36,576 nt of DNA from positions 1 to 36,576 of the forward strand of contig CAJFNV010000103.1 in assembly GCA_904395805.1 (NCBI GenBank). Reading direction: 5' to 3'. Shown one piece after another: positions 24,804-33,194 of the stretch; positions within the stretch are counted from its first letter, which is position 1, and every line of letters starts with the position of its first letter. The stretch is from Candidatus Gallispira edinburgensis (GTDB taxonomy: Bacteria; Bacillota; Clostridia; Lachnospirales; CAG-274). The notes beneath the pieces are model-generated. The model saw only the letters and a program-made list of their open reading frames with translations. It was not told the DNA's origin and ran no database searches. The translations under genes were made by a program, and so were the position numbers.

Positions 24804-25892
24804 ATGAAAAATATTTTACCTGAAAGATCAATAGGAGTAAGTCCTAACGGCAGCATTATTAAAACCAGTACTGATACCAATGCACATGTAAGTATAGAAG
24901 GTCCTTCCGGCTCAGGAAAAACTTATTTGTGTCAGAATATCGTTCTTCAGGATTTTTTGAACAAGATACCTGTCATTCTTATTGATATGGCAGGCAGCTT
25001 TACAAATTCTGAACTGACCCGGGAATTAAAAAATGTTGCTGCAGACAATATAATTGTCTATGACAACTACAATATTCCCATAAACCCTTTTACATTAAGG
25101 AGATGTTCAAATGACAGCAATACAAGAGAAGAGACTCCCGAGGAAGCAGGCAACAGAATTACATCCCTTTTTACAGAGAACTGCGGGTTTGGAAGTCAGC
25201 AGAGGGTCGCATTTTTAAAAACAGTTATTTCTATTATAAGTAACAGGGAAACTCCCGCTGATTTTAATAGTTTAATAAATAAGCTGGAAATTTGCAGCAG
25301 CACTGCTGCTGCAAAGCTTTATCCGCTGACAACCTGCACACGATTTTCATCTGCAGAGACAGATATCTGGACTGATTTGCTTGACAGAGATAATACTAAT
25401 ATCATTATTTTTCAGCTGTCCTCACTGGAAGGAATAGTCCTGAAACTTACAGTTGATATAATACTCAATGATCTTTTTAAGCACCTTCAGATAAACGGAC
25501 GTGTAGATAAACCTGTAACACTTGTTATTGATGAGCTTTCAAATGCCAATACATCTGATGGCTGTATTATATCAAAGCTTTTAATGGAATCCAGAAAAAC
25601 TGGACTTTCTGTAATAACAAGCACACAGGTAAACAGCTTTAAAGATTACAAACTTGAAAGGCTGTTAAGGCAGTCTGCTACATGTATATACTTTAAACCG
25701 GGGACTTTAAAGGAAACCAAGGCTCTGGTAAATATGCTGAAAACCACCGGCAACTTAAACTGGTATGAGGTTATTGATCAGATGTCAAGAGGACGCTGTA
25801 TTGTTATTAGCAACACCCCCTGCATACATGAAAGAGACAAGCTTGTCCATGTATATCCGGCAGACAAGCTTTTAGCCGCTCTTGGATATTGA
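24804..25892 (+). CDS. VirD4/HerA-like mobilization ATPase (coupling-protein type)
   Basis: 362 residues. Walker A 'GPSGSGKT' (33-40), 'VILIDMAGSF' (57-66), Walker B 'VTLVIDELSNANTS' (238-251) and a sensor 'ITSTQ' (271-275) are the plan of VirD4/TraD/HerA-type pumps. It lacks the N-terminal transmembrane anchor of typical coupling proteins, so it is either a soluble coupling ATPase that recruits the relaxosome to a helper conjugation channel, or a related DNA pump. ATG 24804 is chosen because AGGAGGG lies 6-8 nt before it; the open frame extends 13 codons into the previous gene but has no binding site there. It is co-transcribed with the upstream gene and lies 290 bp before the integrase. Confidence 0.75.
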   Translation: MKNILPERSIGVSPNGSIIKTSTDTNAHVSIEGPSGSGKTYLCQNIVLQDFLNKIPVILIDMAGSFTNSELTRELKNVAADNIIVYDNYNIPINPFTLRRCSNDSNTREETPEEAGNRITSLFTENCGFGSQQRVAFLKTVISIISNRETPADFNSLINKLEICSSTAAAKLYPLTTCTRFSSAETDIWTDLLDRDNTNIIIFQLSSLEGIVLKLTVDIILNDLFKHLQINGRVDKPVTLVIDELSNANTSDGCIISKLLMESRKTGLSVITSTQVNSFKDYKLERLLRQSATCIYFKPGTLKETKALVNMLKTTGNLNWYEVIDQMSRGRCIVISNTPCIHERDKLVHVYPADKLLAALGY

Positions 25893-25958
25893 AAAGCAGA
25901 AATAAAAATTAATTTTAAAGCCGGTAAACTGTAAAAAGATGTACCGAAAAAAATTAAA

Positions 25959-26052
25959 ATAGCAGAGTTTTTTAAATTTACTTACTTGAAAACGAATAAT
26001 TTTACCATAAAATCATTCATTTCGTGATATAAAATTAAAAAAACTCTGCTAT
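25959..26052. repeat. Nested inverted repeats before the integrase gene
   Basis: The outer arms (25959-25979 and 26032-26052) are 21 bp with one mismatch and contain AGCAGAGTTTTTTAA. Inside, GAATAATTTTA (25994-26004) and TAAAATCATTC (26008-26018) form an 11-bp stem with one A-C pair and a 3-nt loop. The rest of the 290-bp gap is A/T-rich and holds imperfect repeats of AATTGTAGTCAA/AATTGAAGTCAA at about 26094-26128. Possible roles are a replication or transfer origin, a MITE, or a terminator for the mobilization genes. Confidence 0.55.
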
Positions 26053-26182
26053 CCTAAAAAAATAGAAGTATATATTTAAATTGTATAGAAGAATTGTAGT
26101 CAATAATTATAAATCCAATTGAAGTCAAACTAAGAAAATTCAATTACATATTATCATCTTAAGAAGAAAGGAGGTGAAACAA

Positions 26183-27469
26183 ATGGATTGCAGCAGCAGA
26201 ACAGATATCTTGAAACAGGCACTTGAAAATGGTATAATTGACATGGACAGTCTGTGCATGCAATTAGAAGAATTGAACAGAAACAGAATTTTAAAGGAAG
26301 TCCACACAAGCAAAATATGGTGTGGCAAATCACAGTCAAAAGGCAGGATATACAACTATTACTACACATATCTGCCCGACAGAAAAAAGCCGGGGAAAAA
26401 GAAACTCATAAAAAGATCTACCCTTGAAAAGCTTGAGGATACAATTGTAGAACACTACAGCAGTGACAATGAAAGCCATGAAAAGCTTTTCAGAGATGTC
26501 TTTTCCGACTGGCTTGAATTTAAAAGTAAGATAGTGTCCGACGGAACGGTTTATCATTACAGAGCAGATTACAAAAGATTCTTTAAGGATACGGACTTTG
26601 AAAACACAGCCGTTTCGGCTATTAACGAGGAGACCATACTTGCTTTCCTTTCAGACAGGGTGAAGAGTCTTGAGCTTACACAGAGGGCTATGAAGGCTCT
26701 TGGCGGCTACATAAACGAGGTACTGGAAAGTGCTGTTGCAAACCGTTATATAAGCAGCAATCCATATACTCTTGCAAAGCCAAAGTTAAAGCTTATAGCA
26801 AAGAAGTGTGTTTTAAAGAAACCTAAAACAGAGGAAGAGAGAACACTTACTCCTCATGAGATCAAGGCTCTTATTTCCCAGCTTTACAAGGAATATGAGC
26901 ACAAACCGGGTTATATATCACCCTATGCTATTGAGCTTGCACTTCTCACAGGCATGAGGATAGGCGAACTCAGTGCCCTGCGGTGGTCTGACATAACCGA
27001 TGTAATTACGGTCAGAAGTTCCGAAAAGGCACACAGGCCCGAAAACGGCTCCATATACTACACTGTAGAAGGCACAAAGACAGGCAGAGAGCGTCAGATA
27101 CCTCTCACAGCCGCAATGTCCGATCTCTTCAGACGAATAGCCGAGGCAGAGAAAAATGCCGGTTACAGTAAAGATAGGGAGTTTGTTTTCATAAACGGTG
27201 ATGGAAGAATAAAGTCTGTAAATATTGACAGGTGCCTTGAAAGGAAATGCAAACAGGCGGGTATTGAAAGAAAGACGATACACGATATCCGCCGTACAGT
27301 AAATTCAGCTCTCCGCGGTATCGGTGTAACTGCCCCTGTGGCAGCCTCCCTTATGGGACATACTCCGGAGGTCAATGAAAATTACTATACATACGATACT
27401 TCCGAGCTTGAAAGCAAGCGCCTTCTCCTTGAGCAGGCAGCAGCTTCCCTCATATCGGAAGCTGTATAA
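26183..27469 (+). CDS. int: Tyrosine recombinase (integrase) of the mobilizable element
   Basis: 428 residues. The C-terminal catalytic domain has all five key residues: Arg259 ('LLTGMRIGELSALRW'), Lys299 ('GTKTGRERQIPL'), His367 and Arg370 ('HDIRRT'), His393 ('LMGHTPEVNENYYTY') and the nucleophile Tyr at 401 or 402. The middle is a SAM-like core-binding domain ('FSDWLEFKSKIVSDGTVYHYRADYKRFF'), preceded by an AP2/arm-binding-like segment ('YNYYYTYLPDRKKPGKKK'). It should integrate and excise the element by strand exchange at a short core. ATG 26183 is used because AAAGGAGGTG overlaps the earlier GTG at 26174. It ends 117 bp from the 3' end of tRNA-Leu, a common target of this enzyme class. 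No excisionase gene is seen next to it. Confidence 0.93.
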   Translation: MDCSSRTDILKQALENGIIDMDSLCMQLEELNRNRILKEVHTSKIWCGKSQSKGRIYNYYYTYLPDRKKPGKKKLIKRSTLEKLEDTIVEHYSSDNESHEKLFRDVFSDWLEFKSKIVSDGTVYHYRADYKRFFKDTDFENTAVSAINEETILAFLSDRVKSLELTQRAMKALGGYINEVLESAVANRYISSNPYTLAKPKLKLIAKKCVLKKPKTEEERTLTPHEIKALISQLYKEYEHKPGYISPYAIELALLTGMRIGELSALRWSDITDVITVRSSEKAHRPENGSIYYTVEGTKTGRERQIPLTAAMSDLFRRIAEAEKNAGYSKDREFVFINGDGRIKSVNIDRCLERKCKQAGIERKTIHDIRRTVNSALRGIGVTAPVAASLMGHTPEVNENYYTYDTSELESKRLLLEQAAASLISEAV

Positions 27470-27501
27470 ATAAACACTGTTATACAAATTGCCAAAAGCC
27501 G

Positions 27502-27532
27502 TTGGTAATATTGGTAACATTGTTATTACCAA
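27502..27532. repeat. TTGGTAA repeat cluster between integrase and tRNA-Leu
   Basis: TTGGTAATA (27502-27510) pairs with TATTACCAA (27524-27532), and a second direct TTGGTAA lies at 27511-27517. Three copies of one heptamer in 31 bp suit integrase arm-type binding or an attachment region. It could instead end the integrase transcript, although no T-run follows. Confidence 0.45.
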
Positions 27533-27540
27533 TTGCAAAA

Positions 27541-27577
27541 TTTAAAATCCCCTGTGTTTAAGCCAAACACAGGGGAT
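27541..27577 (-). terminator. Terminator of the tRNA-Pro/tRNA-Leu transcript
   Basis: A perfect 13-bp stem, ATCCCCTGTGTTT (27547-27559) with AAACACAGGGGAT (27565-27577), is followed on the minus strand by TTTTAAATTTTG. It lies 8 bp beyond the tRNA-Leu 3' end. Confidence 0.85.
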
Positions 27578-27585
27578 AAAATCAA

Positions 27586-27669
27586 TGCGGTTGATGGGAC
27601 TTGAACCCACACCACCGTAATCGGGACAGGAATCTGAATCCTGCGCGTCTGCCATTCCGCCACAACCGC
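27586..27669 (-). tRNA. tRNA-Leu (CAG anticodon)
   Basis: An 84-nt cloverleaf. The acceptor stem is GCGGTTG/CAACCGC with discriminator A, the D-arm contains GGAATGGCAGACGC, and the anticodon stem is CAGGA/TCCTG with loop TTCAGAT (anticodon CAG). A long variable arm (class II) and a T-loop GTTCAAG follow. CCA is not encoded. The tRNA is intact, and the integrase gene faces its 3' end. Confidence 0.93.
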
Positions 27670-27731
27670 ACAACAGTTAAATTATACTATTAAACAGCAT
27701 AATTGTCAATCACTTTTATGCAATAAAAAAA

Positions 27732-27805
27732 TCGGGGTGACAAGATTTGAACTTGCGACCTCTTGAACCCCATTCAAGCGCGCTACCAAGCTACGCTACA
27801 CCCCG
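27732..27805 (-). tRNA. tRNA-Pro (GGG anticodon)
   Basis: A 74-nt cloverleaf. The acceptor is CGGGGTG/CACCCCG with discriminator A, the D-arm is GCGTAGCTTGGTAGCGC, and the anticodon stem is CTTGA/TCAAG with loop ATGGGGT (anticodon GGG). The T-arm has GTTCAAAT. CCA is not encoded. It is transcribed ahead of tRNA-Leu, with 62 bp between them. Confidence 0.93.
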
Positions 27806-27992
27806 AAAGCACAAAGCTATGTGTCTATTATATATATAATTTTACGAAAAGTCAATATATAATTTAAAAAAATTTAATTTTTTTCATACCAAAAATTTTA
27901 ATTTAATATATTTTATAAATTTTTTATTTCAGTATTTTACAATTGAGCAGATATAAATGGCATCTCCACCTCAGGTAAACTCTTTTATTTCG

Positions 27993-28025
27993 AAAAAAAA
28001 CTGTGAAAATTACATTCCACAGTTT
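27993..28025 (-). terminator. Rho-independent terminator of the tig-clpP-clpX cluster
   Basis: On the minus strand AAACTGTG and CACAGTTT (28018-28025 and 27998-28005) form a stem over a 12-nt loop, running into a run of eight T residues. It begins 49 bp after the clpX stop. The gap from 27806 to here is A/T-rich and holds nothing else. Confidence 0.85.
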
Positions 28026-28073
28026 CATTATATCACAATATATACCGATCAGATAAATATACATTTATCCTCT

Positions 28074-29378
28074 TCAGCCTGCATTCATACTTGTTCTTCT
28101 GCTGTTCTCCTTTTTAACCTTTTTTACCTTTTGGGTTCTCTCAGGATTGTGCACAAACTCAGGCTTTTCACCCTTTTCAACAGTAGCTGCAGTTATTATA
28201 CACTTTTCAATAGTGTTATCGGAGGGCACATTGTACATTACATCATTCATAAAGCCTTCAACAATTGCTCTTAAACCTCTTGCACCTGTTTCCTGCTCAA
28301 TAGCCTTCTTTGCAATTGCCTTTAAAGCATCATCGGTAAACTCAAGGTCAACGCCGTCAAGCTTAAGCATATATTTATACTGCTTTATAAGAGCATTTTT
28401 TGGCTCAGTCAGTATTGTAATAAGAGCGTCCTCATCAAGATTTTCAAGAGTAGCCACAACAGGCATTCTTCCTATAATTTCAGGAATAAGACCAAACTTG
28501 ACAAGATCCTGAGGAAGAATATTCTTAAGTATGTGACTGTGCTTGATCTCGTTTTCTGATTTCACATCTGCACCGAAACCTATAACCTTTTTAGTAAGTC
28601 GCTTATCGATTATCTTTTCTATGCCTGCAAAGGCACCGCCTAAAATAAAAAGTATATTTGTAGTGTCGATCTGTATAAACTCCTGATGTGGGTGCTTTCT
28701 TCCCCCCTGTGGAGGAACATTTGCAACAGTACCCTCTAATATTTTAAGAAGAGCCTGCTGAACACCTTCACCGCTTACATCCCTTGTAATTGAAGGATTA
28801 TCTGACTTTCTTGCAATTTTATCAATTTCGTCAATATATATGATTCCCCTCTGAGCACTTTCAATGTCAAAGTCTGCCGCCTGAATGATTTTTAAAAGAA
28901 TGTTTTCAACGTCCTCACCTACATATCCTGCCTCTGTAAGGCTTGTAGCGTCAGCGATAGCAAAAGGCACATTAAGGAGCTTAGCCATTGTCTGGGCAAG
29001 AAGTGTTTTTCCGACACCTGTAGGTCCTACAAGGAGTATATTACTCTTCTGGAGCTCCACATCACTGTTGACATCCATTGCAGATATTCTCTTGTAGTGA
29101 TTGTACACAGCAACCGACAATACCTTTTTAGCATCTTCCTGACCGATTACATATTCGTCAAGAACTTCCTTTATTTCGGCAGGAGTAGGCAGTTCATCAT
29201 ATAATGAAAAATCCTCTGCCTCCTCAGCAAGCTCACGCTGGATCGTGTCATAGCACAAATCAACACACTCATTGCATATATAGACCCCGTGAGGTCCCGC
29301 AACAAGTTTTCTTACCATATCTCTGGGCTTTCCGCAGAAAGAACACCTTAATATTCTATCATCCATTTTTGATGCCAT
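28074..29378 (-). CDS. clpX: ATP-dependent Clp protease ATP-binding subunit ClpX
   Basis: A 434-residue AAA+ unfoldase that recognises tagged proteins and feeds them to ClpP. The N-terminal zinc-binding domain has Cys12, Cys15, Cys35 and Cys38 ('CSFCGKP ... CNEC'). Walker A is 'GPTGVGKT' (118-125) and Walker B '[12 protein letters not shown]' (Asp183, Glu184). '[13 protein letters not shown]' and the ClpP-docking 'IGFGA' loop follow, and '[12 protein letters not shown]' is the sensor-2 region. The start has AAAGGAGAG upstream. It lies 12 bp after clpP on the same strand. The last ~20 residues are Lys-rich ('[15 protein letters not shown]'), a normal variable tail. All functional motifs are intact. 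Confidence 0.98.
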   Translation of the reverse strand: MASKMDDRILRCSFCGKPRDMVRKLVAGPHGVYICNECVDLCYDTIQRELAEEAEDFSLYDELPTPAEIKEVLDEYVIGQEDAKKVLSVAVYNHYKRISAMDVNSDVELQKSNILLVGPTGVGKTLLAQTMAKLLNVPFAIADATSLTEAGYVGEDVENILLKIIQAADFDIESAQRGIIYIDEIDKIARKSDNPSITRDVSGEGVQQALLKILEGTVANVPPQGGRKHPHQEFIQIDTTNILFILGGAFAGIEKIIDKRLTKKVIGFGADVKSENEIKHSHILKNILPQDLVKFGLIPEIIGRMPVVATLENLDEDALITILTEPKNALIKQYKYMLKLDGVDLEFTDDALKAIAKKAIEQETGARGLRAIVEGFMNDVMYNVPSDNTIEKCIITAATVEKGEKPEFVHNPERTQKVKKVKKENSRRTSMNAG

Positions 29379-29390
29379 ATAATCTCTCCT

Positions 29391-29975
29391 TTATTGAGGC
29401 TTGGTTATAACTGAATCAATGAGACCATAGGCAACAGCCTCATCAGCTGACATAAAGTTATCTCTTTCAGTGTCTGCCTCAATTACATCAAGAGGTTTTC
29501 CCGTATTTTCTGAAAGCATTTTGTTAAGCTTATCTCTTACTTTAAGTATATATTCAGCATGAATTTTAATATCTGTTGCCTGACCCTTAGCACCGCCTAA
29601 AGGCTGGTGAATCATAATTTCCGAATTTGGAAGGGCGTATCTTTTTCCCTTGGCGCCTCCTGCCAGAAGGAAAGCCCCCATACTTGCAGCCATACCTATG
29701 CATATAGTTGATACATCAGGCTTTATATACTGCATTGTATCGTATATAGCAAGACCTGCAGTCACAGACCCGCCGGGGCTGTTAATATACAGATTTATAT
29801 CCTTTTCGGGATCATCTGCCGCCAGAAAAAGCAACTGAGCCACAACAAGGCTTGCTGTAGTATCATTGACCTCTTCACCTAAAAATATGATCCTGTCCTG
29901 CAAAAGTCTTGAGTAAATGTCATAGGACCTTTCTCCTCCTGCAGTTCTTTCAACGACAATAGGTACCAAACTCAT
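29391..29975 (-). CDS. clpP: ATP-dependent Clp protease proteolytic subunit ClpP
   Basis: A 194-residue serine peptidase that forms the Clp proteolytic chamber. The catalytic triad is Ser98 ('GMAASMGAF'), His123 ('IMIHQPLGG') and Asp172 ('ADTERDNFM'). '[19 protein letters not shown]' (65-82) is the conserved glycine-rich strand and handle region. The N-terminus '[23 protein letters not shown]' is the axial loop with the usual short cleaved leader. An AGGAGG lies 8 nt before the ATG. It sits between tig and clpX, as in most Clostridia. Confidence 0.98.
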   Translation of the reverse strand: MSLVPIVVERTAGGERSYDIYSRLLQDRIIFLGEEVNDTTASLVVAQLLFLAADDPEKDINLYINSPGGSVTAGLAIYDTMQYIKPDVSTICIGMAASMGAFLLAGGAKGKRYALPNSEIMIHQPLGGAKGQATDIKIHAEYILKVRDKLNKMLSENTGKPLDVIEADTERDNFMSADEAVAYGLIDSVITKPQ

Positions 29976-30018
29976 CTATATACCTCCTATTTGTATTAAA
30001 TACAAAAACAAGATTTAA

Positions 30019-31308
30019 TTAAGCTTCTGCAGGAGTTTCCTCTACAGCAGCTTCCTCTACGATCTTTAAAGCCTTCTGTCTGAGCAGGTCTGCCTTTACA
30101 GTATTTATAAAGTCAGCACTCTTCATGATCTGCTCAGTTTCCATACCGTAAGATTTTGCAACCTTTTCAGCCTCAGCCTTAATGTCATCATCAGTAACTT
30201 CTACGTTTTCAGCCTTTGCAACTGCTTCAAGAGCAAGTCTTGCCTTAACATGCTTTTCAGATATAGGCTTATATGCTTCTCTCATAGAATCCATAGTCTG
30301 ACCCATATACTGTAAGTACATATCCATGCTTATACCCTGCTGCTGGAGCTGGAAAGCATATTCCTGTATCTTCATATCGATATCGGAATCGATCATAGCC
30401 TGAGGAACATCCATTTCACAAACATCTACAAGCTTGTTAATAAGCTCTTCTTCCTTTTCAGCCTCAAATCTCTTAATATTTGCAGCAAGAAGGTTACCGC
30501 ATATTTCATTTCTGTATTCCTTGATTGTTTCAAATTCAGTAGTATCCTGAATAAATTCATCAGTAAGTTCGGGAAGTTCCTTATGCTTAATAGCATTGAT
30601 CTTAACTTCAAACTTAGCAGGCTTATTAGCTAAATCAGCCTGACCGTAATTTTCAGGGAATGTTACATTTACAACAACATCCTGACCTATTTCAGCACCG
30701 ATAAGCTGTTCTTCAAAATTATCAATAAATGTATGTGAACCTATTTCAAGATCAAAATCCTTGCCTTCGCCGCCTTCAAAAGCAACATCATCAATATATC
30801 CCTTAAAGTCAATTGTAGCAATGTCGCCTTCCTGAACAGCTCTGTCAGTTACATCAACGATTCTTGCAGCCTTTTCCTGTTCCTTTTTAAGCTCAGCATC
30901 AATATCCTCATCTGTAGGATTAGGATATTTCTTAGTAAAAGTAAGTCCCTTATATTCACCAAGCTTAACTTCAGGCTTGATCCATACTTCAGCTGTAAAA
31001 GACACACCATTGTCATCAATTGCAGTAACATCTATTTCAGGCTTTGAAACAACCTCTAAGTTGTTTTCAGTCACTGCTGCATCATATGCTTCAGGAAGCA
31101 CATAGTTTATAGCATCATCATAGAAAACAGCCTTGCCGTACTGAGCTTCAATTAACTTTCTTGGTGCCTTGCCCTTTCTGAAGCCCTGAATGTTAATAGA
31201 GCCTTTATTCTTATTATATGAGTAATTCATACCCTTTTCAAAAGTTTCCGCATCAACAGAAAAAGAAATTTTCACTTTATTCTTTTTGATATTTTCAACT
31301 GTGCTCAT
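30019..31308 (-). CDS. tig: Trigger factor (ribosome-associated chaperone and peptidyl-prolyl isomerase)
   Basis: 429 residues. Ribosome docking is by 'GFRKGKAPR' (42-50), the family signature. The FKBP-type isomerase domain spans about residues 150-245 ('AVQEGDIATIDFKGYIDD ... FPENYGQADLANKPAKFEV'). The rest is the helical substrate-binding C-domain, with the usual acidic, Ala-rich tail. The gene begins with AAGGAGG 8 nt before the ATG and has an extended -10 upstream. It is the first gene of the tig-clpP-clpX cluster, with 43 bp to clpP. A small perfect hairpin in that gap (TTTGTAT/ATACAAA, 29990-30006) may influence message processing. Confidence 0.97.
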   Translation of the reverse strand: MSTVENIKKNKVKISFSVDAETFEKGMNYSYNKNKGSINIQGFRKGKAPRKLIEAQYGKAVFYDDAINYVLPEAYDAAVTENNLEVVSKPEIDVTAIDDNGVSFTAEVWIKPEVKLGEYKGLTFTKKYPNPTDEDIDAELKKEQEKAARIVDVTDRAVQEGDIATIDFKGYIDDVAFEGGEGKDFDLEIGSHTFIDNFEEQLIGAEIGQDVVVNVTFPENYGQADLANKPAKFEVKINAIKHKELPELTDEFIQDTTEFETIKEYRNEICGNLLAANIKRFEAEKEEELINKLVDVCEMDVPQAMIDSDIDMKIQEYAFQLQQQGISMDMYLQYMGQTMDSMREAYKPISEKHVKARLALEAVAKAENVEVTDDDIKAEAEKVAKSYGMETEQIMKSADFINTVKADLLRQKALKIVEEAAVEETPAEA

Positions 31309-31346
31309 TAATATTTCCTCCTTAAATCATAAATGCACTTCTTAAC

Positions 31347-31355
31347 ATTATATCA
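31347..31355 (-). promoter_or_regulatory. Extended -10 element upstream of tig
   Basis: On the minus strand TGATATAAT, an extended -10 (TGnTATAAT), lies ~40 bp before the tig start. No good -35 is visible at 17 bp, which is acceptable for extended -10 promoters. Confidence 0.5.
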
Positions 31356-31384
31356 CACAATATTTCAAAAATCCAGTACTAATT

Positions 31385-31666
31385 TCAAAAAATTTCCCTT
31401 TCTACATCATCGATAACAGCATCTGTATTTCTTTCAATATAATTGAGCACATTTTCTATAATTTCATCTGCATGCCTCACTTCATTTGTAACACAGGCAA
31501 AGCCGATCACAATAGACTTATGTACATCCTGTCTGTCAACTTCCGCAATGGATATATTAAACTTGTGCCTTGCCTTTTCAATAATGCTTTTAACGACCAT
31601 TCTTTTCTCCTTGAGAGAAGAACACCATTCCGCCGTCAGATATACTGTACAGCAACCTATTATCAT
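31385..31666 (-). CDS. DUF503 family protein (YlxP-like)
   Basis: A 93-residue small cytoplasmic protein. 'MIIGCCTVYLTAEWCSSLKEKRMVVKSIIEKARHKFNISIAEVD' and 'VTNEVRHADEIIENVLNYIE' match DUF503, a ferredoxin-like fold whose members are found beside translation factors such as rbfA. The function is unknown, and RNA binding has been suggested for relatives. ATG 31666 has GGAGGTG 7 nt upstream, whereas the longer frame to 31684 places its start inside that site. It stands alone here, transcribed toward tig, with a 76-bp gap containing the tig promoter. Confidence 0.9.
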   Translation of the reverse strand: MIIGCCTVYLTAEWCSSLKEKRMVVKSIIEKARHKFNISIAEVDRQDVHKSIVIGFACVTNEVRHADEIIENVLNYIERNTDAVIDDVEREIF

Positions 31667-31770
31667 AAGAACACCTCCGTTCATATTAATTTTAACCTAT
31701 ATTCTTTAATACTTCAAGGCTGCCGCGGCACTTTAAATAGTATTTACATATATTTAACATATATACCGCC

Positions 31771-31799
31771 TTGTTTTATTTATTTTTAAGTGTTATACT
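31771..31799 (+). promoter_or_regulatory. Promoter of the ThrE-type exporter operon
   Basis: TTGTTT (31771-31776), 17 bp, TATACT (31794-31799), with TG one base before the -10. The start codon is about 40 bp downstream. Confidence 0.6.
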
Positions 31800-31838
31800 G
31801 TCAATACTTAATTTATAACAAAATAAGAGGTGAATACC

Positions 31839-32597
31839 TTGGATTACAAAAAATTTCTGGATATTGTCTTAAATATAGGAAAGGAAATGCTCATCTGCGG
31901 AGCAGAGGTAAGCAGAGTAGAAGACACAATAACAAGAATATGCAGGGCGTATAATGTTGATGAAGTTAATGTTTTCACAATTACATCAAGCATAGTAATA
32001 ACCATCAAGGCAGAGGACGAAATATATACACAGACCAAGAGAATACACAATTATAAAACAAATCTCGACAGACTGGACAAGCTCAACAGACTTTCAAGAG
32101 AAATATGCCGCACAACACCGCCTGTTACCTATATTAAGGAATATTATAATACCATTTTAGAAAGCAGGACATATTCATTTTTGCCTGTCTGCGGAACATA
32201 CGGCTTAATTGCCCTTTCACTTACAATATACTTCGGCGGAAATATTGCCGACGGAATAGTTTCGGGAATACTTGGTATATTAATGTATCTTTTGATTTTC
32301 AAATCAGAAGATATTGGCGCAAACATAACACTTGTCACAATGGCAATAGCCTTTATTATAGGTACACTTGCTGTAATATCCGTAAAGCTTGGTTTCGGAA
32401 ATGACCTTGACAATATTGTAACGGGAAACATAATGCTTATGATTCCCGGAGTTGCAATTACAAATTCATTAAGGGATATGATAAGCGGAGATACAATGTC
32501 GGGGCTTTTAAGATTTGCAGAGAGCATAATAAAAGCCATAGCAGTAGCGGCAGGCTTTGTTATGGCAACGGTTTATCTCGGAGGATTTATATTATGA
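31839..32597 (+). CDS. ThrE-type threonine/serine exporter, N-terminal subunit
   Basis: 252 residues. The cytosolic N-terminal part 'GKEMLICGAEVSRVEDTITRICRAYNV ... NVFTITSSIVITI' and 'QTKRIHNYKTNLDRLDKLNRLSR' are signatures of the ThrE N-terminal domain (once DUF1212). About five membrane helices follow from residue 115 onward ('FLPVCGTYGLIALSLTIYFGG', 'IVSGILGILMYLLIF', 'LVTMAIAFIIGTLAVI', 'IVTGNIMLMIPG', 'IKAIAVAAGFVMATVYLGG'). TTG 31839 is the likely start since AAGAGG is 8 nt upstream and overlaps the alternative GTG 31830. It overlaps the next gene by 4 bp (ATGA). Together they should form the split version of the exporter, which removes excess amino acids. Confidence 0.9.
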   Translation: MDYKKFLDIVLNIGKEMLICGAEVSRVEDTITRICRAYNVDEVNVFTITSSIVITIKAEDEIYTQTKRIHNYKTNLDRLDKLNRLSREICRTTPPVTYIKEYYNTILESRTYSFLPVCGTYGLIALSLTIYFGGNIADGIVSGILGILMYLLIFKSEDIGANITLVTMAIAFIIGTLAVISVKLGFGNDLDNIVTGNIMLMIPGVAITNSLRDMISGDTMSGLLRFAESIIKAIAVAAGFVMATVYLGGFIL

Positions 32598-33022
32598 CAT
32601 ATTATTTAATTCAGGTTATAACGGCAGGCATAGCCTCCTTTGGCTTTGCCCTGCTTTATAATGTAAGGGGCAAACGTTTGATAATTCCCTTTACAGGGGG
32701 CATAGCAGGCTGGACACTTTATATTATGCTTATGTTTTTAAACAATGATATACTTCAGAGCTTTATAGCAACAATATTTCTTACAATATATACGGAAATA
32801 GCCGCAAGAATTGTAAAAACACCCACAACCACCTTCCTTGTACCAAATATAATAATATTTATACCCGGAGGCTTGCTCTACTTTACAATAAGCAGTGCAA
32901 TAAGAGGCGACTGGCTCAATTTTATGGTTTACGGAAAGGAAACCCTTTTTATGGCAGCCTCAATAGCCGCAGGCATAATGATAGTATCCTCCGTAGTAAA
33001 AATAATCTACAAACACCAATAA
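32594..33022 (+). CDS. ThrE-type threonine/serine exporter, C-terminal subunit
   Basis: 142 residues, almost entirely membrane helices (about four to five: 'LIQVITAGIASFGFALLYNV', 'LIIPFTGGIAGWTLYIMLMF', 'FIATIFLTIYTEIAARIV', 'FLVPNIIIFIPGGLLYFTIS', 'LFMAASIAAGIMIVSSVVKII'). 'VPNIIIFIPGG' is the family motif of the small ThrE subunit. It starts in the stop codon of the preceding gene (ATGA overlap), so the two are translationally coupled. It is complete for the short form of the family. Confidence 0.9.
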   Translation: MTYYLIQVITAGIASFGFALLYNVRGKRLIIPFTGGIAGWTLYIMLMFLNNDILQSFIATIFLTIYTEIAARIVKTPTTTFLVPNIIIFIPGGLLYFTISSAIRGDWLNFMVYGKETLFMAASIAAGIMIVSSVVKIIYKHQ

Positions 33023-33038
33023 AGTTAGGAGTTAATCA

Positions 33039-33160
33039 AGTGAGGAGTGAGGAGTTGAATAATGTACAATGCATAATTCATAATTCATAATTCATAATTC
33101 ACAATTAAAAGTTTATAATGAGTATTTTTAACTCCTCACTCCTCACTCCTCATTCCTCAC
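33039..33160. repeat. Inverted GAGTGAGGAG repeat element
   Basis: AGTGAGGAGTGAGGAGTT (33039-33056) and its exact complement (33130-33147) are 18-bp perfect arms around ~73 nt that contain four tandem CATAATTCAT-type units (33071-33100). Further ACTCCTC copies continue to 33160. It has the look of a small non-coding mobile or hairpin element. Confidence 0.7.
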
Positions 33161-33164
33161 TTAC

Positions 33165-33193
33165 TTCAAAATTCAGCATAGCTGAAATTTGAA
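33165..33193. terminator. Hairpin at the convergent gene junction
   Basis: TTCAAAATTCAGC (33165-33177) and GCTGAAATTTGAA (33181-33193) form a 13-bp stem with one mismatch and an ATA loop, right beside the stop of the minus-strand gene. It lacks a clear T-run, so the terminator label is provisional. Confidence 0.4.
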
Positions 33194-33194
33194 G

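Noticed and set aside
26183..27469. Serine recombinase alternative for the integrase
   Set aside because: All catalytic residues of the tyrosine recombinase family are present, in the right order.
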